A stretch of 40,489 nucleotides of DNA from Treponema sp. (GTDB taxonomy: Bacteria; Spirochaetota; Spirochaetia; Treponematales; Breznakiellaceae): positions 1 through 40,489 of the forward strand of contig WQSW01000005.1 in assembly GCA_009787695.1 (NCBI GenBank). Reading direction: 5' to 3'. The position numbers and the translations under genes were made by a program. Below are positions 1 to 7,184 of the stretch, piece by piece (positions within the stretch are counted from its first letter, which is position 1; every line of letters begins with the position of its first letter). The notes under the pieces were generated by a model. The model was not told where the DNA came from, made no database searches, and worked only from the letters and a program-made list of their open reading frames with translations.

Positions 1-1046
1 TGCTCATTCTTGTCGTAATTGCGATGTTAGCGGTTCCGTTGTTTGCTGAAGAAGCCGTTCTTATCGACTTCTCCCTGCTCGCAGCGGATATTAATGTAAA
101 GTTAAGTGAAAACGATCAAAACGATCAGCCTAACCAAAACCGTCAAACCATGATGGACTTTTCCCAAAATGCCGGCGGCAGTTTCACTTCACAGCAAAAA
201 GGTTTAATGAGAACCTCACTTGCTATTTCAAACTGGGAAGTAATTTTAGCCTCTTCTTCCAGAACTGTAGGCAACACAACCTTAACTTTCACAAGGGAAT
301 CCGCCTCTAAAGAGTTTGGAAAAGTAATGGGCGTCCGCGTCCGTTTCCCGGTTGAACCGTTTAATTCTTGGGCAAGGATTAAACCGCCTTTTGATATTCC
401 GGCATATGAAACCACAACTGTCAGCGATGACGGCACTATCACCCCTATGGACGGAAGCGGCGGTATCACAAACTTAAAGAGCCGTTTTGAAGCGCAAGAA
501 GAAAATGCTCCCGCATACGGCGTAGTTAAGAACGTCGGTGTAATCAGAGAAGTAAAAGTCCGTGCATACGGTCTTAATTTCCCTCATGGCCTTTCCACTA
601 TTCTTATTAACGCTAACGGCGAAGAAAGAACAATTTTCATGGGTTTCTTAAATTATGACGGCTGGGGAGAACTTATTTGGAGAAATCCCGCTTACTTAAC
701 AGAAGTAAGAAATCGTGACCTTAGATTAGTCCCTCTTTATCCCTTTAACACCCCCTTTATCAAGTTCGGAGGTTTCTTAATCCAGCGTGATGCGGCAAGG
801 GAAGGCGGAGACTTTGTAACATACTTTAAAGACGTAGCGATTATCTACGACTTGGCAGTTCTTGATACAGAACGCGACATCAACGATGAAGCAATCTGGA
901 ATATAATTCAAACACGTGAAGAAGCACGCAAAGTTTGGGAGATGGAACGCTTTGGACAGAACCAGATACTTCGTTATCTGGAACAACAGAGACAAGCGAC
1001 AGAAGTACCGTTTAACGATCCTTCACGCAGGGAAGAACAAAACTAA
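1..1046 (+). CDS. flaA: Flagellar filament outer layer (sheath) protein FlaA, 5' end outside window
   Basis: FlaA is the protein of the outer layer around the periplasmic flagellar core of spirochaetes. The frame is open to the left edge. The residues just before the first in-window ATG (position 24) are hydrophobic (LILVVIA) and run into AVPLFA-EEA, which reads as the end of a signal peptide with cleavage before EEA. The true start therefore lies outside the window and the ATG at 24 is internal. The segment VRFPVEPFNSWARIKPPF and the following IPAYE are typical of treponemal FlaA. The C-terminus is charged and helical. The gene ends at a strong terminator, so it is the last gene of its transcript. 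Family assignment rests on recognising these motifs; a FlaA paralogue rather than the main FlaA cannot be excluded. Confidence 0.85.
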   Translation, partial: LILVVIAMLAVPLFAEEAVLIDFSLLAADINVKLSENDQNDQPNQNRQTMMDFSQNAGGSFTSQQKGLMRTSLAISNWEVILASSSRTVGNTTLTFTRESASKEFGKVMGVRVRFPVEPFNSWARIKPPFDIPAYETTTVSDDGTITPMDGSGGITNLKSRFEAQEENAPAYGVVKNVGVIREVKVRAYGLNFPHGLSTILINANGEERTIFMGFLNYDGWGELIWRNPAYLTEVRNRDLRLVPLYPFNTPFIKFGGFLIQRDAAREGGDFVTYFKDVAIIYDLAVLDTERDINDEAIWNIIQTREEARKVWEMERFGQNQILRYLEQQRQATEVPFNDPSRREEQN

Positions 1047-1074
1047 GTCTGACAGTTAGGTCAAGACAGAGAAT

Positions 1075-1111
1075 GCTGCCGAGAAACATTGTTTTCCGGC
1101 AGCTTTTTTTT
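1075..1111 (+). terminator. Rho-independent terminator after flaA
   Basis: A 13-bp stem (1075-1087 with 1091-1103; GCTGCCG pairs with CGGCAGC) has one wobble and one mismatch, a 3-nt loop, and is followed directly by eight T. It sits 28 bases after the flaA stop. Confidence 0.92.
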
Positions 1112-1124
1112 GTAAAGATACATT

Positions 1125-2402
1125 ATGAATAATACAGAAAACATTGATATTCCTTCATCCCTCTTTGATCAAAATTTATTAAAAGCAGAGTTTGATAAGT
1201 ATATAGAAATACGCTATGCAATAGTAAATGAGCTAAAAGAAAGAACCGAGAATATACTTACAGCAATAAAATCCGCTCCTGTTGTAAACGGGCGGATTAA
1301 AAACTTTTCAAGTTATTTCACTAAATATATCCGCCTTTTAAAAATAGGTCAAAAAGACCCTTTAATTACAGACCTTATGGGATTAAGAATAGTCTGCCCT
1401 TTCATAGAAGACCTTCAGGTAATACAAGAAGTAATCAGTAAAAACTTTAAAATTATAGAAAAAGAGATAAAGGGGCATTATACTTTTAAAGAATTTGGCT
1501 ATGAATCAACCCACCTATTGATTAAAATTCCAAATGATATGATTGATAAATACGGCTATCCGGGAACGGAAATTGCAGAAATTCAAGTACGCACTATCCT
1601 TCAGGATGCATGGGCTGAGGTTGAACATGAACTTGTCTACAAAGCAGAGTTCAGCCCCTTTGATGACCCTATGAAAAGAAAATTAGCCGCTGTAAATGCA
1701 AGCCTTTCTTTGGCGGATATCATTTTTCAAGAGATAAGAAGTTATCAGAGAAAATATACAAACGAAATGGATAAAAGGCGGGAAAGTTTCTTTCAGAAAA
1801 TAGAAGAGTCAATTGACAACCTCCTTTTCACAGAACAAATTATACAGCCGCCGCCAGCAGTAAAATCAGAGGACTACCCTCCCATGTGGGCAGGTGAAAA
1901 CCACTCAATTGATGATTTACTTGTTCACGCTTTATCTGCACACAACCAGAACCGTTTTGACGAAGCGATTATGCAATACACAAAGATACTTGAGTTAAAA
2001 CCGCAAATCGATCCCGAAATGAACTATAATAACAATGCAATCCGCTCAATTATTTTTAAACACCGCGGAATGGCTCATTTTGCCAATTCTCAATACGATC
2101 TTGCAATAGAAGATTTCAGCGCATCCTTAAAGCTTGATAATGAAGCGTATAAGGTCGCTTATTACAGAGGCGTTGTAAATTCCGTTTTAAAACAGTTTTC
2201 ACAGGCAATAGACGATTATTCCCTGTCTTTATCGATAAACCCTTATCAGTCATTCTGTCTTTTCAGACGCGCACAAGCATATTTTCATATAGGGGATTTT
2301 CCCGGCGCGCTTGCCGATTGCGAAAACTCCTTATCGTTAGAACCCGGAAATCAATCAGCTGTAAAGTTTAAAAATATCCTGCTTGAAAAGTTAAAGATGT
2401 AA
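1125..2402 (+). CDS. RelA/SpoT-type (p)ppGpp synthetase domain fused to TPR repeats
   Basis: Residues about 45-180 match the RelA/SpoT nucleotidyltransferase domain that transfers pyrophosphate from ATP to GDP/GTP to make the alarmone (p)ppGpp. Visible motifs are GRIKNFSSYFTK (56-67), DLMGLRIV with the metal-binding Asp83, GYESTHLLI (125-133) and EIQVRTILQDAWAEVEHE (152-169). There is no HD hydrolase domain before it and no TGS/ACT after it. Instead, from about residue 262, three or four TPR-like helix pairs follow (for example FDEAIMQYTKILELKP and YDLAIEDFSASLKL), normally protein-binding. It lies just after the flaA terminator and converges on the tRNA. A synthetase-only enzyme would need a hydrolase elsewhere. 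Activity is inferred from the motifs. Confidence 0.85.
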   Translation: MNNTENIDIPSSLFDQNLLKAEFDKYIEIRYAIVNELKERTENILTAIKSAPVVNGRIKNFSSYFTKYIRLLKIGQKDPLITDLMGLRIVCPFIEDLQVIQEVISKNFKIIEKEIKGHYTFKEFGYESTHLLIKIPNDMIDKYGYPGTEIAEIQVRTILQDAWAEVEHELVYKAEFSPFDDPMKRKLAAVNASLSLADIIFQEIRSYQRKYTNEMDKRRESFFQKIEESIDNLLFTEQIIQPPPAVKSEDYPPMWAGENHSIDDLLVHALSAHNQNRFDEAIMQYTKILELKPQIDPEMNYNNNAIRSIIFKHRGMAHFANSQYDLAIEDFSASLKLDNEAYKVAYYRGVVNSVLKQFSQAIDDYSLSLSINPYQSFCLFRRAQAYFHIGDFPGALADCENSLSLEPGNQSAVKFKNILLEKLKM

Positions 2403-2409
2403 GTAAAAT

Positions 2410-2525
2410 TGATCGAGGAGAGAATCGAACTCCCGACCAGTTGCTTCTTCAACAGACTATTATCTGTTTTAATATTTATAATCTGTTGGAGAAGGCAACT
2501 GCTCTATCCACTGAGCTACTCGACC
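2410..2525 (-). tRNA. tRNA-Arg(UCU)-like gene with a 43-nt insert in the anticodon loop
   Basis: On the minus strand the 7-bp acceptor stem (GGTCGAG with CTCGATC), D arm (GCTC/GAGC), 5-bp anticodon stem (GTTGC/GCAAC), 5-nt variable loop and T arm (GGGAG-TTCGATT-CTCTC) are all intact. CCA is not encoded and the discriminator is A. Removing 2447-2489 leaves exactly 73 nt and the loop CT-TCT-AA, a textbook tRNA-Arg(UCU). A one-base shift of the junction would give anticodon TCG, also Arg. As encoded, the anticodon stem runs into a longer imperfect hairpin and cannot present a normal anticodon. The insert is far too short for a group I intron. It may be an unusual intron, an RNA processed in another way, or a broken gene. 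A good promoter lies upstream (2572-2600). Confidence 0.75.
2447..2489 (-). other. 43-nt insert in tRNA anticodon loop (putative intron)
   Basis: The insert sits between anticodon position 36 and position 37 of the reconstructed tRNA. Its ends pair with each other (CAACAGA with TCTGTTG), continuing the anticodon stem through TTCT/AGAA, with one bulged C and one C-A mismatch, to an AT-rich 25-nt apical loop at 2457-2481. The boundaries can slide by a base or two. No archaeal bulge-helix-bulge motif is apparent. Confidence 0.6.
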
Positions 2526-2571
2526 GTTTATTTATTAACTTTATTTGAAACCTCCGTCAATTTTTGATAAC

Positions 2572-2600
2572 ACAATATCATTTTTGTAACTTAAAGTCAA
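2572..2600 (-). promoter_or_regulatory. Sigma70-type promoter of the tRNA gene
   Basis: On the minus strand TTGACT (2595-2600) and TATTGT (2572-2577) are separated by 17 nt, about 45 nt before the tRNA 5' end. It lies downstream of the V-ATPase operon terminator, so the tRNA appears to be transcribed independently. Confidence 0.6.
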
Positions 2601-2624
2601 GAAGAGAGTTAAGATTTTTTTATA

Positions 2625-2688
2625 CCATACAAAAGGCGCACAAAGAAACAGATGCGATTCTTTCGCTATCTTATTCTTTATGCGCCTT
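2625..2688 (-). terminator. Terminator of the V-ATPase operon
   Basis: A 15-bp inverted repeat (2633-2647 with 2674-2688, arms ending in GGCGCA/TGCGCC) has one wobble or mismatch. A smaller nested stem lies within the loop. On the minus strand it is followed by TTTTGT. It lies about 50 bases after the ntpK stop, where an operon terminator is expected. The T tract is short, so efficiency is uncertain. Confidence 0.65.
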
Positions 2689-2736
2689 ATTCGAGACCTA
2701 GTGTAAACTTCTTTCTCTTACAGCTTCTTCTTTTTC

Positions 2737-3171
2737 TTACAAGCTTATCATTGTAAAAACCATCGTGAAAAGCGCGACTGGTTCTGATATACTGATAACG
2801 CTGATGTATTGGGCAAAGCCTTTACCGGTTTCACATAATGCATCGCAAGCTGCAGCTCCTGCTTTTCCCTGTACTATAGCGGTTGCGCCGATTGCAAGAC
2901 CTGCAGCAATTGCAAACCCGAAATACAGTATTCCGTTTTCAGGTGTTGTTTCCGCCGCATTCTTGAGTGTCCCCAATAATATAAATGCGTAGAAAATCTG
3001 TGTTAAAGGGAATCCTGCAAATACTAACAAGGTCATGGGAGCCGGTTTATTTGTTGTAAAACACTTCTTCCATGCGCCGATTGCCGCTTGCGCGCAGCTG
3101 CCGATACCAATGGCTGAACCGATGGCTGTTATACCAAGCACTAAACCGGCTCCTAATAATCCTAAATCCAT
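2737..3171 (-). CDS. ntpK: V-type ATPase subunit K (membrane rotor ring proteolipid)
   Basis: The 144-residue protein has four membrane helices, two fused c-like hairpins, with glycine-rich helices (GLVLGITAIGSAIGIG). It forms the membrane ring that carries ions through the Vo part. The single carboxylate in the last helix is Glu130 (ISEPVALF). Aligned by eye to Enterococcus hirae NtpK, Thr57-Gln58 (FPLTQ), Gln101 (IVQGK) and Glu130 match the Na+ ligands Thr64, Gln65, Gln110 and Glu139. This points to Na+ rather than H+ coupling, by inference only. It is the last gene of the operon, 18 bases after ntpI, and is followed by the operon terminator. Confidence 0.95.
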   Translation of the reverse strand: MDLGLLGAGLVLGITAIGSAIGIGSCAQAAIGAWKKCFTTNKPAPMTLLVFAGFPLTQIFYAFILLGTLKNAAETTPENGILYFGFAIAAGLAIGATAIVQGKAGAAACDALCETGKGFAQYISVISISEPVALFTMVFTMISL

Positions 3172-3189
3172 ACTTTACTCCTTCCAATT

Positions 3190-5196
3190 TTATTTTGCTT
3201 CTTTTTTTGCAAAGGGTTTGTAAGCTTTGCCTGACCAGCTAAGCCCTACATGCCCTGAAAATTCCAATGTATTCAAACGCACGCCGTGAACAAGGACAGC
3301 CAATACGTTAAGCACCATGTTCAAACCATGACCGAAAATAAATAATAAAATCCCTAAGAAAATCAAGAAATTGCCAAATAAGGGACCAGCCAGTAAATTA
3401 ACCGTTCCTGCAATAGCAGCTCCTGCTAACCCTACCGCCCAAAGCCTTATATAAGACATTATATCAGAAAATACACTTACTATCCCTAAAATAACGGTAA
3501 TTATACTCTGTAAACTGGATATTACAGATTGTTTGAAACTTGTCTGATAATACCCAAACAAGAAGTTTAGAAGAAAACCGCCTGCAATAAGATAAAGCGA
3601 TACAGGATGCAAATCGATTTTACGGGTTTCATTACTTACAATGAGCATTAAAACCACATTATATACACCTGTAAGCATGGCAATTTGACCTATGTCTGCA
3701 AGGAACCTAGGTGTTTTTAACTTTATAAACTTTACTATATTATTAAGATGCGCTATTGACAGATGTATTAAACCGAGCGTAAAACAGAATATTTGTAAGT
3801 TCTGTGTTACTAAGACAGGGTCTGTTTTTGCAGTTGAAAAATATGAAAGAGAAATGTCCTGTAAAAATTGCGGAACTTTTTCAACTTCAAAACCGAACCA
3901 AGAGCAGGTCAGTACACCCCATATTGTATTTGATACACCAAGTAATAGAAGTAATAAAAATCCTTTTGGGATCGGTTTTTTCGGTATATTATTCCTATTA
4001 TCGATTGCAAATTTTATAAGGCAGAATATCGCGATTAATGCAAGCATTGAACCGTAGGCGGCATCGCTGAAAATCATGCCGAAGAAAATGCTGAAGAAAA
4101 CAAGAAACCATATTGAAATATCAATCTCACGATAACCCGGCAGTAACCCAAGAAAACCTGTAACAGGGTTAAGTATATCTACAAATTTATTATTTTTAAG
4201 TTTAGTCGGGACTTTTTCATCTTCAGGATCAGGATCGTATGCTGACAGTGCCCAGCAATTTTCTCTGGCGACAGCTTTTACATGCTTAAGATCTTCTGCC
4301 GGGACATAACCTGTTAACCATGAAAGTTTACTGAACGGATTTTCCGTTTTTTGTTCTTCCATAATTTCCATATTAGCCATTGCATCTTCAAACTCAATAT
4401 CCTGCTGAACTTTTACCATTTCCGTATTTAGAGCAGAACGGCGGTTGGCGAAATTTTTTAATTTTTCGTCATATTCACTTATTTCTTTTTTTACTACTTC
4501 AGCTTCCTGTAATAATTCATTCAAACTTTTTTCAGGTATTTTTACAGGAGAAACACCTTTTATTTCTTTTTCAAATACTATAAGATGAATAACTGTTTTA
4601 TTTGTTTTAACTTTGATAAAAACAATATCTTCTTCCAAATTTTTAAAATCATCCTGAAATATTTCATAAAGATAAACAGGCATTCCGCTGTCAAACATAG
4701 CCTTAATAATACCGGGATCAAAATTACCCCAATTTTGTATACGTTTTATTTCATGGCTAAGAAATATATCTCTGTCTTTTAATGTTCTGCGGCTTTTATC
4801 TATGTTCAGCATAAACTCAGATAAATCCGGTCTTGAAGGAGCTCTTACCGCGCTTAATGAATACGGCTCTTCTTCTTCTGTTCCAAAAATATCGGTTGCT
4901 CTTCTGCCTCTATGAAGCCCTATCGGTTTTTGCCTTCTTTCAAAAGGAGGGCGGTTATCTTCAGGCTCCCCTTTCTTTTTCTTTTTAGGTTTCTTTTCCT
5001 TCGGTAATTTAAAATCTCTAATAAGTCCGATTGCATCTTCAACTTTTACTCTATGTTTTTGTGCATTGGAATTGATGTCTACAGGTATATCTCTTGATTC
5101 CAGATGAATCACTCCAATGTCACGTAACTTTTGAAGAGCTATATCACGGAATGCTTCCTGAACTACAAGACAGATTTTTTTCATTGGTACAATCAT
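3190..5196 (-). CDS. ntpI: V-type ATPase subunit I (stator and ion channel)
   Basis: The cytosolic N-terminal half (about 1-355) forms the peripheral-stalk connection and ends in PTKLKNNKF, common in this family. From about residue 359 there are seven or so membrane helices. The motif SYIRLWAVGLAGAAIA carries the arginine that meets the rotor carboxylate. The start MIVPMKK has AAGGGA upstream; the second Met (residue 5) is an alternative. An unusual charged, lysine- and proline-rich segment occupies about residues 64-125 (KKPKKKKKGEPED, then an acidic TEEEE), interrupting the first alpha/beta unit. It lies between subunits D and K in the operon, the order seen in Treponema and Chlamydia. The family call is firm; the role of the insert is unknown. 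Confidence 0.93.
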   Translation of the reverse strand: MIVPMKKICLVVQEAFRDIALQKLRDIGVIHLESRDIPVDINSNAQKHRVKVEDAIGLIRDFKLPKEKKPKKKKKGEPEDNRPPFERRQKPIGLHRGRRATDIFGTEEEEPYSLSAVRAPSRPDLSEFMLNIDKSRRTLKDRDIFLSHEIKRIQNWGNFDPGIIKAMFDSGMPVYLYEIFQDDFKNLEEDIVFIKVKTNKTVIHLIVFEKEIKGVSPVKIPEKSLNELLQEAEVVKKEISEYDEKLKNFANRRSALNTEMVKVQQDIEFEDAMANMEIMEEQKTENPFSKLSWLTGYVPAEDLKHVKAVARENCWALSAYDPDPEDEKVPTKLKNNKFVDILNPVTGFLGLLPGYREIDISIWFLVFFSIFFGMIFSDAAYGSMLALIAIFCLIKFAIDNRNNIPKKPIPKGFLLLLLLGVSNTIWGVLTCSWFGFEVEKVPQFLQDISLSYFSTAKTDPVLVTQNLQIFCFTLGLIHLSIAHLNNIVKFIKLKTPRFLADIGQIAMLTGVYNVVLMLIVSNETRKIDLHPVSLYLIAGGFLLNFLFGYYQTSFKQSVISSLQSIITVILGIVSVFSDIMSYIRLWAVGLAGAAIAGTVNLLAGPLFGNFLIFLGILLFIFGHGLNMVLNVLAVLVHGVRLNTLEFSGHVGLSWSGKAYKPFAKKEAK

Positions 5197-5218
5197 ATAC
5201 TTGTTCCCTTATATACCT

Positions 5219-5827
5219 TTATGTTTTTACTCTTTCAGCAGATGACCCGCTTTTTGCGATTTTGCCCCGAACAACAGAAGCTGTCTGTTGATCCCCCAAA
5301 TATACTTCTATCTTTTTAATATTATCAAGCGCTTGCGGAATTTTAATTTTTTCAAAAAGATTAACACGCTGTGTTGTTGTTCTTAATTCTTTATCAAGCC
5401 TTTTTCTTTGCTCTTCTACTATCTGCGCTTCCAATTCCAGTAAGAGTGATTGTTTCATGCAGTCTATTGCAGTATCAAGCCACAAAGGGGTACGCGCAAG
5501 ATCGTAGCGGGATATCTCAAAATCCGCCCCTTTAAAAATCGGAATGGGTACGCCGGCAACATTCCCCTGCTCTGTTCTAAGGCTTGTAATTTTTAAAATA
5601 TTTTTAGTGAAAAATCCTGTCTCGCCGAAGACTGCAATCCACCTTTTAAAAGATTCATCTAAGTTTTCTCTGGCTGAATGTAATTCCTTTAAACGAAGGT
5701 CTGTAAGCCTGATTTCTCCCTGTAACTGTTGTTTTTTAAGCATCAATGTAGGTAAATAGCGTTTATACCTTTTAAGAGAATCTTTTTGCTTTTTAAGTTC
5801 GTTTTTTGTAAGCCTTATCTTAGCCAT
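5219..5827 (-). CDS. ntpD: V-type ATPase subunit D (central rotor stalk)
   Basis: The N-terminus (IRLTKNELKKQKDSLKRYKRYLP) is the hallmark of the D subunit, whose long antiparallel coiled coil passes through the A3B3 head and couples ATP hydrolysis to rotation of the K ring. The 202-residue length is normal for the family. Helical, coiled-coil-prone segments at both ends flank a short globular middle. It lies 13 bases after the ntpB stop and 22 bases before ntpI. No separate F subunit, the usual partner of D on the stalk, is present in this operon. Confidence 0.93.
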   Translation of the reverse strand: MAKIRLTKNELKKQKDSLKRYKRYLPTLMLKKQQLQGEIRLTDLRLKELHSARENLDESFKRWIAVFGETGFFTKNILKITSLRTEQGNVAGVPIPIFKGADFEISRYDLARTPLWLDTAIDCMKQSLLLELEAQIVEEQRKRLDKELRTTTQRVNLFEKIKIPQALDNIKKIEVYLGDQQTASVVRGKIAKSGSSAERVKT

Positions 5828-5840
5828 TATTTATTCCCGA

Positions 5841-7139
5841 TTATTTATCCTTAGGCCAGAATTTATTTATTAATTCTGTCCTTAATCCTGTTTCTTCTCT
5901 TTCAAAGCAATCTGAAAGAATTTCCCATCCTAAATCCAGCGCTTTTTCAAGCGGTATATTTACCGACAAGTCCATCATTCTTTTTTCAAATTGTTCCCCG
6001 TATTTTAAAAGCTTGTCATCCCAGTGGGTCATGATAAAGCCCATCGCTTTTTTCTCTAAAGTGTCGCGGAAAGATGAATAAAGTTTGATCATACCGTCCA
6101 TTAAGGCGCGGTGGTCTTCGCGGGTTTTTCCGTTAACCTGTTGTTTAAGACGTGAAAGAGAGCCGAAAGGTTCTATGCGTCCGTTTTTAAGATAGTACTG
6201 ACCTTCTGTGATATAACCTGTATTATCCGGTACCGGATGGGTTACGTCGTCGCCGGGCATTGTTGTAACGCCCAAGACTGTGATCGATCCTAAACCTTCA
6301 AAGTCAACAGCTTTTTCATAACGGCTTGCCAACTGGCTGTAAAGGTCGCCCGGATATCCGCGATTAGAAGGAACTTGCTCTTGAATAATTGATATTTCCT
6401 TCATTGCGTCTGCAAAGTTTGTCATATCTGTTAAAAGGACTAAAACGTCTTTTCCTTGAAGAGCGAATTGTTCTGCAACAGCCAGTGACATATCTGGTAT
6501 CATAAGACATTCTACTGTCGGGTCGCTTGCAGTGTGTATAAACATAACAGTACGCGCCAACGCGCCGCCGTTTTCGATAGTTTCTTTAAAGGTAAGATAA
6601 TCGTCGTATTTAAGACCCATACCGCCTAGGATGATAACATCAACTTCCGCTTGCATCGCGATACGTGCAAGAAGTTCGTTATAAGGCTCTCCTGATACAG
6701 AGAAGATCGGGAGCTTCTGTGAAACTACAAGAGTGTTAAAAAGATCGATCATCGGGATACCTGTGCGGATCATGTTACGCGGAATGATACGCTGAGACGG
6801 ATTTACAGAAGGTCCGCCTATCGGGATCATGTTTTCGTGTAACATAGGACCGTTATCGCGCGATTTTCCGGAACCTGAGAAAACCCTGCCCATAAGATTA
6901 TCGCAGAATGAAACCTGCATGGGTCTTCCTAAAAAGCGCACTGTGTCCCCTGTGGAAATACCTCTTCCGCCTGCGAATACCTGCAGGGAGACTGTGTCAC
7001 CCTGAAGCCTGTTTACTTCTGCAAGAGAAGTGCCGAATACCGTATCAACTTCGGCAAGGTCTCCGTAACGCACACCGTCAGCTTTTACGGTAATTACGCT
7101 TCCTGTTATCGACTCAATTTTGCTATAAACTTTATTCAT
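5841..7139 (-). CDS. ntpB: V-type ATPase subunit B (non-catalytic head subunit)
   Basis: The 432-residue protein has an N-terminal beta-barrel and a central RecA-like domain. The region equivalent to the P-loop is degenerate ([15 protein letters not shown]), with no Gly-Lys-Thr, as expected for the non-catalytic B subunit that alternates with A in the head. The segment [24 protein letters not shown] and the following Gln-Lys are typical of the family. The downstream stretch [18 protein letters not shown] contributes to the A/B interface. It is 45 bases from the ntpA stop and part of the same operon. Confidence 0.96.
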   Translation of the reverse strand: MNKVYSKIESITGSVITVKADGVRYGDLAEVDTVFGTSLAEVNRLQGDTVSLQVFAGGRGISTGDTVRFLGRPMQVSFCDNLMGRVFSGSGKSRDNGPMLHENMIPIGGPSVNPSQRIIPRNMIRTGIPMIDLFNTLVVSQKLPIFSVSGEPYNELLARIAMQAEVDVIILGGMGLKYDDYLTFKETIENGGALARTVMFIHTASDPTVECLMIPDMSLAVAEQFALQGKDVLVLLTDMTNFADAMKEISIIQEQVPSNRGYPGDLYSQLASRYEKAVDFEGLGSITVLGVTTMPGDDVTHPVPDNTGYITEGQYYLKNGRIEPFGSLSRLKQQVNGKTREDHRALMDGMIKLYSSFRDTLEKKAMGFIMTHWDDKLLKYGEQFEKRMMDLSVNIPLEKALDLGWEILSDCFEREETGLRTELINKFWPKDK

Positions 7140-7184
7140 ACTTTCCCCTAACCGCCCAAACTTTCGTTATTACTTAAATGAAAC

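Noticed and set aside
2447-2489. Group I intron in the tRNA
   Set aside because: The insert is 43 nt, far shorter than any group I intron, and lacks room for the P3-P7 core.
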